In this document: one piece after another, positions 47,216 through 55,233 of the stretch | Layout: every line of letters starts with the position of its first letter | Numbering within the stretch: position 1 is the stretch's first letter | Assembly: GCA_009991425.1 (NCBI GenBank) | Contig: JAACWH010000038.1 | Location: 1-55,233, forward strand | DNA length: 55,233 nucleotides | Source of the DNA: Leptospira sp. | GTDB taxonomy: Bacteria; Spirochaetota; Leptospiria; Leptospirales; Leptospiraceae | Direction: 5' to 3' | Made by a program: the position numbers and the translations under genes | The notes under the pieces: generated by a model | Databases searched by the model: none | Seen by the model: the letters and a program-made list of their open reading frames with translations, nothing else | What the model was told of the DNA's origin: nothing

Positions 47216-47547
47216 TGATTTTTCCAGTACTAATCCTATGTTCAGTAGACGATAGAATTCTTTTTCTTTCAATAAATTTCTGTTTCTATTAAAAAATTAT
47301 AACAGATTGAAGGGTTCTTTTTTGTCTTTTTCGGGTTAAAATATTTCCTTCAAGCCTAAAGTTCAGAGCTAAAAAAGGGACAGAATCGCCCAGACGAAAT
47401 AATTATGTCTTAATATTTTAGAACTGAGACTGCCTTCTTTAATTACGAATATTTTTTCCCGAATTTTCAAACATATTTAAAAAAATTACATAAATAATAC
47501 GATTTTTTCTTCGCACATTTGTCTAACCGATAAAGGAGAAACAACTA
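47216..47547. other. Divergent intergenic region
   Basis: This 332-base spacer lies between the divergent giant lipoprotein and the small secreted protein gene. I see only A+T-rich DNA and an aaggag ribosome binding site close to 47548. No repeat, RNA or further gene is supported. Confidence 0.5.
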
Positions 47548-47853
47548 ATGAAAAAATTACTTTTAAGCATACTGCTTGTTAGCAGCTTCCAACTTTTTGC
47601 AATCGAGGATATCGAAAGAGTTCTTATTGAAAAAGCAGAGACCCCCGAACAAAAACAAGTCGTTCGTGAGTATCTATTGAAAATCGCAAACGAACACGAA
47701 GCTCTCGCAAAGCGATATAAGAAGATGTCAAACGCAACTAAAGGTGGGAAGGCAGTTTACCAATCCAATCGTAAAGAGGAAATGGAAGAATTAGCTACAA
47801 AATTTGAAGAGGATGCTAAACTTTACAGAGCGGAAGCAAATAAATTAAAATAA
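47548..47853 (+). CDS. Small exported helical protein, function unknown
   Basis: The 101-residue product has a signal peptide (KKLLLSILLVSSFQLFA-IED) and a fully helical, Lys/Glu-rich mature part (TPEQKQVVREYLLKIANEHEALAKRYKKM and MEELATKFEEDAKLYRAEANKLK). It looks like a small coiled-coil periplasmic protein. AAGGAG at about 10 bases upstream of the ATG supports expression. No family is recognised. Confidence 0.8.
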   Translation: MKKLLLSILLVSSFQLFAIEDIERVLIEKAETPEQKQVVREYLLKIANEHEALAKRYKKMSNATKGGKAVYQSNRKEEMEELATKFEEDAKLYRAEANKLK

Positions 47854-47868
47854 ATTCTCCAGCCTAAT

Positions 47869-47906
47869 GTTTGATAGTTCCTAATAATCACTAGGAGCTA
47901 TCAAAC
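47869..47906. repeat. 14-bp inverted repeat between convergent genes
   Basis: Arms gtttgatagttcct (47869-47882) and aggagctatcaaac (47893-47906) pair at 13 of 14 positions with a 10-base loop. No T-run follows on either strand, so its role as a bidirectional terminator is possible but not typical. It overlaps the end of dusA by 6 bases. Confidence 0.55.
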
Positions 47907-49040
47907 CTCCACACCCGAGGCTTGCATGGCTTGTCGAAACAACTTCACATCACTGGGCGATTTGTGCATATTCTCACTCAGATAACGACGAAATCCTCTT
48001 CCACCCTTTTGTCCATAGAAGAAACCTAAGGCATGTCTTAGAACTGTATGAATCTTTCCACCTTTAGAAACCCAATCATTGAGGTAGTTTTCTATTTCTT
48101 CATTCAAATATTCCCAATCAAATGATTCTAAATATGGTTGTACAAAGGCTTCCTGCTGAAATATTCCTTGGCTTAGACTTTTCGCCTCGACCATATCGCT
48201 ACCATTTATTTTTGAATTACTAGCAATATTCGAATTGTTAAATTTTGCATTAGCTTCAGATAATGAAGTGATCAAAGATGATTGATCTTGCTTACTAAGC
48301 AACTGAAATTGATCAGCAAATTGAAAGATCATAGGGTTTTCGTAAGCCGCACGTCCTATCATCACAGCATCTACGCCAGCATTTATCAATTGCTTCGCCA
48401 TATTTAAATCTTTAATTCCACCATTGATTTCAATTCGAAGAGTTGGAAAATCTTTCTTCAAGCGGAACACATCCTCATAACGGAGTGGAGGAATGGTTCT
48501 ATTTTCAGAAGGACTAAGTCCTTCTAGGATCGCAATTCTAGCATGAACAATGAAATGATCAGTTTGACCTTTTTCATTTACAATTTGTACGAATCTAGCT
48601 AGGTCATCATAACTTTCTAAGCCATTGACTCCAATTCTATGTTTGACGGAGACAGGTAGGTCGCTACCTTCTCTCATAGCTAGCATAAGTTCGGCGACAA
48701 GATTAGGCTCTTTCATGAGACAGGCACCGAAGCTTCCATTCTGGACTCTCTCGGAGGGACAACCTACATTAAGATTCAAAGCATCATAATCATATTCTCT
48801 GCCTATCTTAGAAGCTTGCAAAATTTTCTCAGGATTATCTCCACCTAATTGGAGCACGCAAGGTCCATCCTCTGATTTTCCGAGAAGCTTATCTTGGTTC
48901 CCGCGAAGGATTGCTTCTGCAGTTACCATTTCCGTGTAGAGGATTGTTTTCTTTGTAATTTTTCGCATGAGGAAGCGGTAGTGGCGGTCGGTCCACTCCA
49001 TCATGGGAGCAATGGAAAGTGGAAAATCTAAATCACTCAT
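47901..49040 (-). CDS. dusA: tRNA-dihydrouridine synthase, DusA type
   Basis: The 379-residue flavoenzyme reduces uridines in the tRNA D-loop. It has SIAPMMEWTDRHYRFLMR, TEMVTAEAIL, VLQLGGDNPE, LNLNVGCPSERVQNGSFGACLM (active-site Cys), VKHRIGVNGLESYDDL, HARIAILEGLSPSENRTIPPLRY (DusA signature), INGGIKDL and VMIGRAAYENP. After the TIM barrel there is an insertion of about 45 residues rich in Asn and Ser (around FNNSNIASNSKINGS) before the C-terminal helical domain. The gene is convergent with the small exported protein gene. Confidence 0.93.
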   Translation of the reverse strand: MSDLDFPLSIAPMMEWTDRHYRFLMRKITKKTILYTEMVTAEAILRGNQDKLLGKSEDGPCVLQLGGDNPEKILQASKIGREYDYDALNLNVGCPSERVQNGSFGACLMKEPNLVAELMLAMREGSDLPVSVKHRIGVNGLESYDDLARFVQIVNEKGQTDHFIVHARIAILEGLSPSENRTIPPLRYEDVFRLKKDFPTLRIEINGGIKDLNMAKQLINAGVDAVMIGRAAYENPMIFQFADQFQLLSKQDQSSLITSLSEANAKFNNSNIASNSKINGSDMVEAKSLSQGIFQQEAFVQPYLESFDWEYLNEEIENYLNDWVSKGGKIHTVLRHALGFFYGQKGGRGFRRYLSENMHKSPSDVKLFRQAMQASGVEV

Positions 49041-49083
49041 GCATTTCTAGTTTCTGGGAAATGCCTAAGAAATCAACTTAGTT

Positions 49084-49731
49084 TCATTCGAGAAGAGAAG
49101 CTGGATCAGGTAGGGTTCGGTATTTTTTGCGAGTGGTTGCTGTGATGTCATCAATACCAACTAAGATTTCACTAATAGAATCCGAGACATTATTTGGTTC
49201 ATAGACAAATCCTATAAATCTTAGAGGAAGTTTTGAATTGAGTACTGGATCGCTTTGGTTCATTTTTCTAGAAAGATTTACTTTTTTATTCTGCCAACCT
49301 CGGTAATTGAGATTGGTTAGAAAGATTTTCACATTCTTGTAATCATAAGTCTGCATAATTATGGAAAGAGTGCCAGAAGATTTACTCGAATAGATAGGAA
49401 ATTCCATTTCTTGGATGGTTTCTTGGAATTCGACAGGTTCTGAAAAGATAAATTCTAAAGGATAGTTGGTGAGTTCAGTAAACCGAAAGAGCAAGGCTTT
49501 CCTTGAACCTGGTATGGGAGCAGTAATATTCTGGCTAAGGTAGACTTCTGGTAATGGATCATCCTTGTATTTGCGAACCCTCCAATTATCCTTACTCATT
49601 AAAATAGTTTCAAAATCTAAAATTGTATATGTTTTAAAAATTACTTTTTTCCATTCGTCTTGACTGGCTTGGGCAAATACTGAAAAGCAAGCAAAAGCCC
49701 CTAAAAGTGAAAAAAAAACAAATCTAACCAT
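49084..49731 (-). CDS. FlaA-like flagellar sheath family protein
   Basis: The ATG at 49731 gives 215 residues; a TTG three codons earlier is possible. A signal peptide (FFSLLGAFACFSVFAQA) is followed by a domain resembling spirochetal FlaA: TILDFETILMSKDNWRV, EFIFSEPVEFQETIQEMEFPIYS, VKIFLTNLNYRGWQNKKVNLS, LPLRFIGFVYEPN and ILVGIDDITATTR. FlaA proteins sheath the periplasmic flagellar filament. This copy is shorter than the main FlaA1/FlaA2 proteins of Leptospira, so it may be an accessory or minor homologue. Divergent from the OmpL47-type gene. Confidence 0.7.
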   Translation of the reverse strand: MVRFVFFSLLGAFACFSVFAQASQDEWKKVIFKTYTILDFETILMSKDNWRVRKYKDDPLPEVYLSQNITAPIPGSRKALLFRFTELTNYPLEFIFSEPVEFQETIQEMEFPIYSSKSSGTLSIIMQTYDYKNVKIFLTNLNYRGWQNKKVNLSRKMNQSDPVLNSKLPLRFIGFVYEPNNVSDSISEILVGIDDITATTRKKYRTLPDPASLLE

Positions 49732-49836
49732 ATTTTTCAAAAGTATCGGTTGACAAGAACCTTTCCCAAGGCTGTATTATAAGAAAATTGAGAAAATTTA
49801 TTTTTCATACCAATTATTCCATAGGAGACAAATAGA

Positions 49837-50931
49837 ATGGCGGTGTCCGCGATCAAAAGAATTACAGCGTTAGCCTTGGTTTTCGCATCCTTAACCCTTT
49901 CCGCACAAGACAATGAGAATCTTGAAGATGGAGCTCAACCAAAAGCTACATCGGAAGCAGGATCAGCAACAGGTGAACCAAAAGAAAGTACTGAACCAGC
50001 GCTGAAGCCTAGCACAACTTCGACTTCAACTGGAAGATCAGCAACTACTTCTGAATCATCTTCTTCTACTGCATCATCTAGCACATCAGAATCAATCGAA
50101 GCAGGTAATGAATTGTTTATCAATTCTAAGACTTCTTTTGAATTGAAAGCTCAAGATGATTCCTCTATGGTAGATTACATTGAGTACAGAATTAATAATG
50201 GTGAATTCATTAAATATTCTAAGCCAATTATCATTTCCCAAGAAGGAATTGCTCAATTGACTTACAGATCTGTAGACAGAGCTGGTAATATTGAACCATC
50301 TAAACTATTAACAGTAGTTGTAGATAATTCTCCACCAAGTGTAGTTATAGTTCCAACTGAACCACTTTTCATAACTCAAGGTGCAAATTACACATCTAAG
50401 AATAATACTTTTACTTTCAAAGCAGAAGATTCTTTATCAGGTGTGGGTGCTATTGAATACGCAATCAATGATGGGGAAACTGCAGCTTATGCTCAGGATA
50501 ACCCAATCCGTGTTGAGAAAGATGGATCTAACTTGATTCGATATTCTGCAACTGATAACTCTGGTAACAAAAGCAGAGAATCCAGTGTTGCTGTAATCAT
50601 TGACAACAAGCCTCCCGTTGTGGAAATCATTCCTAATGTTCCTCTAGTTGACATTGATGGTAAGACTTACTCTAAGAAAGGAAACACTTTTCAAATCAGA
50701 GCATTTGATGGTGAATCTGGTGTTAGACGAACTCTTATCAAAGTTGATGGTGAATCTGACTTCAGACCATATGTAGAAGGAATCATTGTAGACGCTCAAG
50801 GCGAACACACAATTGAAGCAAAAGGAATTGACAACGTAGGGAACGAAAGTGAAGTAAAATCAATTAAATTCCTAGTTGATGTGAATCCACCATCTTCAGA
50901 AATCAAAAAGATAGTAGAAGAAAAGAATTAA
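49837..50931 (+). CDS. OmpL47-type repeat protein
   Basis: The 364-residue product has a signal peptide (LALVFASLTLSAQ), a Ser/Thr/Glu-rich linker (about residues 35-95) and three to four beta modules with the OmpL47-type pattern: IEYRINNGEFIKYSKPIIISQEGIAQLTYRSVDRAGN, IEYAINDGETAAYAQDNPIRVEKDGSNLIRYSATDNSGN and LIKVDGESDFRPYVEGIIVDAQGEHTIEAKGIDNVGN, separated by VVDNSPPS/IIDNKPPV linkers. It is a predicted outer-membrane or surface beta-sandwich protein. AGGAG lies about 9 bases before the ATG and a strong terminator follows. Confidence 0.82.
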   Translation: MAVSAIKRITALALVFASLTLSAQDNENLEDGAQPKATSEAGSATGEPKESTEPALKPSTTSTSTGRSATTSESSSSTASSSTSESIEAGNELFINSKTSFELKAQDDSSMVDYIEYRINNGEFIKYSKPIIISQEGIAQLTYRSVDRAGNIEPSKLLTVVVDNSPPSVVIVPTEPLFITQGANYTSKNNTFTFKAEDSLSGVGAIEYAINDGETAAYAQDNPIRVEKDGSNLIRYSATDNSGNKSRESSVAVIIDNKPPVVEIIPNVPLVDIDGKTYSKKGNTFQIRAFDGESGVRRTLIKVDGESDFRPYVEGIIVDAQGEHTIEAKGIDNVGNESEVKSIKFLVDVNPPSSEIKKIVEEKN

Positions 50932-50958
50932 TTTTCTAAAACTTAACTTTAGATTTAT

Positions 50959-50990
50959 AAAAAGAGCAACTAATGTTGCTCTTTTTTTTT
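50959..50990 (+). terminator. Rho-independent terminator
   Basis: Perfect 11-bp stem aaaagagcaac / gttgctctttt with a 4-base loop followed by a run of T residues, 28 bases after the stop of the OmpL47-type gene. Confidence 0.88.
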
Positions 50991-51023
50991 GCTTGGAAGA
51001 TGTAAAATCAGACCTCAGGTTGT

Positions 51024-51779
51024 ATGCTTAGTAAATTTTTTTTACATCTTGAAAGATCTTCTAATAAAATGATTCAATTCTTCCTTCCTCAATTTTGTGA
51101 GAACTGTGGTAAAGAGGATTTGAGTGCTGAAATTACTTCTTTGTGTAAGACCTGCTTGAAAGTGAATTTAGAGCTCTATCCCAATTTCAGTAGCGAATTT
51201 TGTCCGAAATGTAAGACATTCCTTTCTGGTGAATCTATATGTAAATACTGCGAATCTAGAAATGTATTTTTCCATTCAGCATACTTTTTACTAAGAAGAA
51301 AAGAAATGGAAAAAAATTTAATGAACCAATTGAAAATGAAACAAAAAAAGCAATGCTCTCGCTATTTTTCCATGGGAATTGGTTCTATTGTAAAGGAACT
51401 CAAAAATTATCAGCCCTCTGCCCTGATTCCAGTGCCTTCTCATAAATCTTCTTGGTCAAAACGTCCGTTTTTTGCTACTAATAGCCTATTATCTCGCTTA
51501 AATCGCAAATTAAACATACCAATCCTACCTATTCTTGAAAAGATATCCCATAAACACCAATCAGCTCAGGGTAGAAAAGAACGATTTTTTCATGCAAAAG
51601 AAGCGTTTAAAATAAAAAAAAATGCTAGAATTATTAATAAACCCACGTTAGTATTGATAGATGATGTATTTACAACCGGAGCTAGCTCAAATGAGATTGC
51701 TCGGTTACTTCTCGAACACGGGGCTGAGTCCGTGGTAGTTGTATCAGCTACAAGAAAAACAGAAGGGATTGAATTATGA
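51024..51779 (+). CDS. comF: ComF family phosphoribosyltransferase-like protein
   Basis: The 251-residue product has an N-terminal zinc-finger region with four Cys pairs (CENCG, CKTC, CPKC, CKYC) and a C-terminal type I PRTase fold with the PRPP motif VLIDDVFTTGAS, IPVPSHKSSWSKRPF and HQSAQGRKERF. ComF proteins assist DNA transformation and share this structure; natural competence is not shown here. The next gene overlaps its stop by 4 bases. Confidence 0.93.
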   Translation: MLSKFFLHLERSSNKMIQFFLPQFCENCGKEDLSAEITSLCKTCLKVNLELYPNFSSEFCPKCKTFLSGESICKYCESRNVFFHSAYFLLRRKEMEKNLMNQLKMKQKKQCSRYFSMGIGSIVKELKNYQPSALIPVPSHKSSWSKRPFFATNSLLSRLNRKLNIPILPILEKISHKHQSAQGRKERFFHAKEAFKIKKNARIINKPTLVLIDDVFTTGASSNEIARLLLEHGAESVVVVSATRKTEGIEL

Positions 51780-52102
51780 AAATAGACTCACATTCAGACA
51801 TACGTGTATTAAAATTCCAAGGTGCAATTTTACGTAAAGATTCTGAAATTATGGACCAAGATTTTATTCAATCCAATATTTTTACGGGCAAGAAAATCAT
51901 CCTCGATTTTACAAAAGTCCATCACATTTGCTCATCCGCCTTAGGTGTATTAGTTACACTAAAAAGAAAGCTTCGATCTCAGGAAGGTGATGTTCGGATC
52001 GTTATTACTGATGAGGACATCCGCCAAGTCTTCGAAATCACAATGCTGGATAAGGTTTTTAAAATCTATGAATCCGTAGAAACGGCTTCTGAGAATTATT
52101 AA
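51776..52102 (+). CDS. STAS domain anti-anti-sigma factor
   Basis: The 108-residue protein is a single STAS domain with the phosphorylatable Ser in VHHICSSALGVLVTL (Ser53 or Ser54) and the typical IILDFTKV strand. It should be bound by an anti-sigma kinase when unphosphorylated. The PP2C phosphatase at 35695 and the REC-GHKL protein at 11748 are possible partners by domain type. The gene is in an operon with comF and rdgB. Confidence 0.9.
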   Translation: MKIDSHSDIRVLKFQGAILRKDSEIMDQDFIQSNIFTGKKIILDFTKVHHICSSALGVLVTLKRKLRSQEGDVRIVITDEDIRQVFEITMLDKVFKIYESVETASENY

Positions 52103-52111
52103 TAAGAAATA

Positions 52112-52738
52112 TTGATCTCCCAATTAGCGCTAGCAACGGGCAACGCTCATAAAATCCATGAATTGAAAGAGCTACTCTCTTCTAGTCGCATTTCATCTCC
52201 TCCGGAAATCTACAGCCCAAATGATTGTGGAATTTCTTCTTTCTCACCAATGGAAGATGGATTAACTTTCGCTGAGAACTCTGCCATTAAATCAAAGGCA
52301 CTTTTTGCCCTAACGGGAATACCCAGTCTAGCAGATGATAGTGGAATTTCAGTAGACGCTTTGGATGGAAGACCTGGAATCTATTCTGCAAGATACGGGG
52401 GTGAGGGTCTTACGGATAAGGATAGGGCTTTGAAACTTTTGCAAGAGATGAAAAGTATTCCAAACCGATTCGCACATTTTGATTGTGTTCTTTCATTTAC
52501 AACGGAGGAAGGAACTATCAGCTTTGAGGGAAGAGTATCTGGAGAAATAGCAGATGAATATGATTTATCTGGAAATGGATTTGGCTATGATCCTATCTTC
52601 TTTTATCCGCCTCTAGGAAAATGCTTTTCAGCGATTAGCTTAGAGGCAAAAAATAATATCTCTCACCGAGCACAGGCTCTTCAAAAATTCGTAGATTATT
52701 TAGCAGAAAGTACTGGGCCACCTGTTAGGCGTTTGTAG
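52112..52738 (+). CDS. rdgB: XTP/dITP pyrophosphatase (RdgB/HAM1)
   Basis: The 208-residue protein has LALATGNAHKIHELKELL at the start, LADDSGISVDALDGRPGIYSARYGG in the middle and GNGFGYDPIFFYPPLGKCF with SHRAQALQKF at the end, the classic RdgB layout. It removes non-canonical purine nucleotides. The start is TTG at 52112, since the conserved SQLALATGN follows at once. Its last 43 bases overlap the convergent ABC-F gene. Confidence 0.95.
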   Translation: MISQLALATGNAHKIHELKELLSSSRISSPPEIYSPNDCGISSFSPMEDGLTFAENSAIKSKALFALTGIPSLADDSGISVDALDGRPGIYSARYGGEGLTDKDRALKLLQEMKSIPNRFAHFDCVLSFTTEEGTISFEGRVSGEIADEYDLSGNGFGYDPIFFYPPLGKCFSAISLEAKNNISHRAQALQKFVDYLAESTGPPVRRL

Positions 52739-54336
52739 AACTCAGCACCTTCTCTATCTAAGAATTCTTCATAAGTTCCTTTGAAATCAATAATCTGTCC
52801 TGGAGAAACTTCAATAATCCTTGTACATAAGGAAGAAATGAATTCTCTATCATGCGATACTAAGATTACTGTTCCCTCAAAAATAGAAAGAGCGTAGTTC
52901 AGTGCTTCAATGGATTCTAAATCTAAGTGATTGGTCGGCTCATCAAGAGCGATCACATTATCACCAGCAATAATCATTCTTCCAATGATCATCCGGGACT
53001 TCTCCCCCCCAGATAGAACCGAGGTTGATTTAGTCGCCATATCACCACTGAATAGCATTCTTCCTAAAATTGCACGTATGTCTTGGACTTCTGTTCCTGG
53101 TTGCGCATAACGGAGCAACCATTCAACCAAGGTATCAGCGTCTTTTTCAATTCCGTCTCTATGATCTTGTGGAAAATAAGAGGCCTCGACTGAATCGCCC
53201 CATTTTACAGTTCCAGAATCAGGTTCGAGTTTCTTAAGTAGCATCTTCAGTAGAGTTGTCTTACCCACACCATTGGTTCCAACTATCCCGACCTTCTCGC
53301 CTTTTCCTATATTAATAGAAATATTTTCTATTACAGGCTTATCGTATTTTTTAGTAATATTGGTAGCATCAATCACATCCTTTCCAAGAACTTTATTTGC
53401 CTTAAAACGGATATAAGGTGAAACCCTAGATGACGGCTTTATATCAGAAAAGTCTGCTTTAATCTTGTCAATCTGCTTAGCTCTTGAAGTAGCCTGTTTT
53501 GATTTGGAAGCATTTGCAGAAAATCGACTTACGAATTCTTGCAGTTCAGCAATTTTTTCTTTCTTACGTTTATTATCATTTAACAGCTGCTCTCTGGCTT
53601 GTTCAGATGCCATCATGTAATCATCATAATTTCCAGGATAGACTCGAATTGTGCTATAATCTAAATCAGCCACATGAGTTGAAACTGAATTTATAAAATG
53701 TCTATCGTGGGAGATTACAATTACAACTCCCTCATAATTCTTAAGAAAGCTTTCTAGCCAATAGATAGTTTTGATATCTAAGTGGTTGGTAGGCTCATCT
53801 AACAAGAGCACGTCGGGCATTTGAAAAAGAACTTGTGCGAGTAGAACTCTTAATTTAAACCCACCTGTTAAAGTTGAGAGATTTTGTGTGTGGACAGTTG
53901 TAGGGATTCCCAAACCTTCCAATAGTTCGCCCGCTCTTGACTCAGCTTCATAACCATCAAGGTCAGCAAATTGTTCTTCTAACTCACTTACCCTAATTCC
54001 TTCCTCGTCAGTCATACTCTCTTTGGAGTAAAGCAAATCGCGTTCTTGAGAAACCTTCCAAAGTTCAGGATTTCCCATCATAACTGTATTAATTACAGTT
54101 TCATTTTCGTATTCATAATGATCTTGTTTAAGATAGCCTACAATTTTTCCCTTATCAACCGCCACAGAACCAGCAGAAGGTTGATCGAGTCCGGCAAGGA
54201 TCTTCATAAAAGTTGATTTACCAGAACCGTTTGCTCCGATCAAACCGTACCTACAAGCTGGCTTGAAATTGATAGAAACCCCATCAAATAAGGTTTTCTT
54301 GCCATAATTCATCGTAATTCCAGTTGCGCTTATCAT
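52696..54336 (-). CDS. ABC-F family ATPase (translation factor type)
   Basis: I choose ATG 54336 (546 residues, MISATGITMNYGKKTLF), since the 26 residues upstream to 54414 do not match any ABC-F start. The protein has two ABC domains without membrane segments: Walker A GANGSGKST and GTNGVGKTT, signature LTGGFKLRV and LSGGEKSRM, Walker B LLLDEPTNHLD and IALDEPTNHLD, and a charged linker between. ABC-F proteins act on the ribosome (EttA, YbiT, Uup types); the YbiT-like type is the best guess. The gene is convergent with rdgB. Confidence 0.93.
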   Translation of the reverse strand: MISATGITMNYGKKTLFDGVSINFKPACRYGLIGANGSGKSTFMKILAGLDQPSAGSVAVDKGKIVGYLKQDHYEYENETVINTVMMGNPELWKVSQERDLLYSKESMTDEEGIRVSELEEQFADLDGYEAESRAGELLEGLGIPTTVHTQNLSTLTGGFKLRVLLAQVLFQMPDVLLLDEPTNHLDIKTIYWLESFLKNYEGVVIVISHDRHFINSVSTHVADLDYSTIRVYPGNYDDYMMASEQAREQLLNDNKRKKEKIAELQEFVSRFSANASKSKQATSRAKQIDKIKADFSDIKPSSRVSPYIRFKANKVLGKDVIDATNITKKYDKPVIENISINIGKGEKVGIVGTNGVGKTTLLKMLLKKLEPDSGTVKWGDSVEASYFPQDHRDGIEKDADTLVEWLLRYAQPGTEVQDIRAILGRMLFSGDMATKSTSVLSGGEKSRMIIGRMIIAGDNVIALDEPTNHLDLESIEALNYALSIFEGTVILVSHDREFISSLCTRIIEVSPGQIIDFKGTYEEFLDREGAEFYKRLTGGPVLSAK

Positions 54337-54415
54337 AGAGCCATTTTCTAAAACTGAACTCTGATGCCAAATGGTTTCTATCAAGCAAAAGCTGAAAAAG
54401 ACCGAAAATACCACT

Positions 54416-55233
54416 ATGAAGGTCTTTCAAATCTTTGCGATCTGCTTATCATTTTTAACTGTATTTTCAATTTCAGCAAATGATAGCCAATTCATTGCAA
54501 AAGGAACTTTGCTCAATTCAGGCTTAATGCTAAGAACCGCTGATGGTATATTAGAACTATCAACACATGGATTCTCTCGTGAATTCTCCGAACTTAGCAA
54601 TACAAGAGTAAGAATACTTTGTCAAAAAATTGGAAAGAAATGCAAACCGCTTAGATATGATCCCGAACCATTTCTTGATGAGAAAAATATACCAGATTGG
54701 ACTTTTAAAAGAATTCCAAAATATGTTTATAAGGGAGAATTCTCTTTCAATCCTCAAGTTACACCAGATGGAAATAAATTATTTTGGACTACACTAACAA
54801 AAAGTGTATCATCAGCAAGATCTACACAAAAAGTATGGACTACTGAAAAAGACGATTTAGGCTTTTGGAAGCCAGGTTGGCAGATGGAAGCTCCTCTAAA
54901 TAACAATATGCCTTCTGCTGTAATTTCTGCACTGCCTGGTGGGAATGAGTTATTTATTTTTGGGAATTTTGGTGAAGATGAATTAACTTCCCAACTCAAA
55001 AAAGAAATGGAAGCTAAATCCCAAGCCATAATCAAATCTTCTGAAAGTAGAAAAGAATATGAGTATAAAATGTCCAAGCTACAGACTGCTTACAAAGATA
55101 AGATGGATAAGGTATACAACCGCGCACCACTCTATAAGAGCCAAAAAAATAGTCAATACTGGTCTCCTCCTATGCCTATTGCCTTCCCCAGTTTTTATAA
55201 TACATACCGTAAGCCAGAAAATCCCAACCAACA
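54416..55233 (+). CDS. PD40-repeat exported protein, 3' end outside the window
   Basis: An ATG at 54416 opens a frame that stays open to the window end (about 272 codons). The product has a signal peptide (KVFQIFAICLSFLTVFSISA-NDS), then PD40/WD40-like blades: FNPQVTPDGNKLFWTT, KDDLGFWKPGWQMEAPLNNN and SALPGGNELFIFGNF, followed by a Lys-rich helical stretch (about residues 185-230). In spirochetes such blades often precede an OmpA-type C-terminal domain, but that part is beyond the window. It is divergent from the ABC-F gene across a 79-base spacer. Confidence 0.8.
   Translation, partial: MKVFQIFAICLSFLTVFSISANDSQFIAKGTLLNSGLMLRTADGILELSTHGFSREFSELSNTRVRILCQKIGKKCKPLRYDPEPFLDEKNIPDWTFKRIPKYVYKGEFSFNPQVTPDGNKLFWTTLTKSVSSARSTQKVWTTEKDDLGFWKPGWQMEAPLNNNMPSAVISALPGGNELFIFGNFGEDELTSQLKKEMEAKSQAIIKSSESRKEYEYKMSKLQTAYKDKMDKVYNRAPLYKSQKNSQYWSPPMPIAFPSFYNTYRKPENPNQ

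Noticed and set aside
54337..54414. 26-residue N-terminal extension of the ABC-F protein
   Set aside because: ABC-F proteins start near the first beta strand (MISATGITMNYG); the hydrophobic extension is not a family feature and overlaps the start of the divergent gene.
54560..55077. Two leftward open frames near the window end
   Set aside because: They are antisense to the rightward PD40-type frame, which has a signal peptide and recognisable repeats and is open to the window edge.

Overview
The window is a low-GC (visibly A+T-rich, not computed), gene-dense bacterial chromosome segment that I read as coming from a Leptospira-type spirochete, quite possibly a saprophytic or environmental species. 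Supporting signs are many short lipoproteins with loose spirochetal lipoboxes (Cys preceded by N, S, A or G), a FlaA-family flagellar sheath-like protein, an OmpL47-type repeat protein, small Cys-rich secreted proteins, frequent TTG starts and a DASH-type photolyase/cryptochrome. There is no CRISPR array, insertion sequence, prophage or rRNA operon. One tRNA (anticodon CAT) is present.

Layout. (1) 1-5.9 kb is an accessory, gene-poor stretch: two small Cys-rich proteins, a tandem pair of paralogous lipoproteins with a CsgG-like C-terminus, a large lipoprotein of unknown function, a small lipoprotein, and long A+T-rich spacers holding inverted repeats. (2) 6-12.7 kb, plus strand: a signal-peptidase-I-like protein whose catalytic Ser and Lys are replaced, then gapA-pgk-tpiA-secG, an exported protein, a PAS histidine kinase and a response regulator fused to a GHKL ATPase-like domain, all tightly packed. 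(3) 26.4-12.7 kb, minus strand: a 14-gene run rpsF-ssb-rpsR-rplI-dnaB-aspS-phoH-pgpH-ybeY-recO-small ORF-argS-cinA-propeller-like protein, joining ribosomal proteins, replication, RNA maturation, c-di-AMP turnover and tRNA charging. (4) 26.5-35.7 kb: a membrane protein, a TPR / LolB-like lipoprotein / CapA operon (minus), and a divergent operon of a helical-repeat membrane protein, a cysteine desulfurase and Cry-DASH (plus). The two divergent operons begin at start codons that overlap by 14 bp. A leucine-rich-repeat lipoprotein follows. (5) 35.7-39.8 kb: a PAS-GAF-PP2C phosphatase, glnA behind a convincing sigma-54 promoter and ending in a strong terminator, then the tRNA with a Cys-rich secreted protein immediately behind it. 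(6) 39.9-47.9 kb: a cupin, an unknown protein, a decayed Rpn-type nuclease/transposase, an XpaC-like/TelA pair and a lipoprotein with nine Calx-beta-like modules. (7) 47.9-55.2 kb: dusA, FlaA-like protein, OmpL47-type protein, comF-STAS-rdgB, an ABC-F ATPase, and the 5' part of a PD40-type exported protein that runs off the window end.

The core genes are conventional. The most interesting signals are the apparently inactive signal peptidase homologue, the REC-GHKL fusion at the end of the glycolytic operon, a GlnA lacking the adenylylation tyrosine but carrying a sigma-54 promoter, the degenerate HIGH motif of ArgRS, the overlapping divergent start codons, and the family-like set of small secreted CX3C proteins. 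All calls come from reading the sequence by eye; no database search was run.
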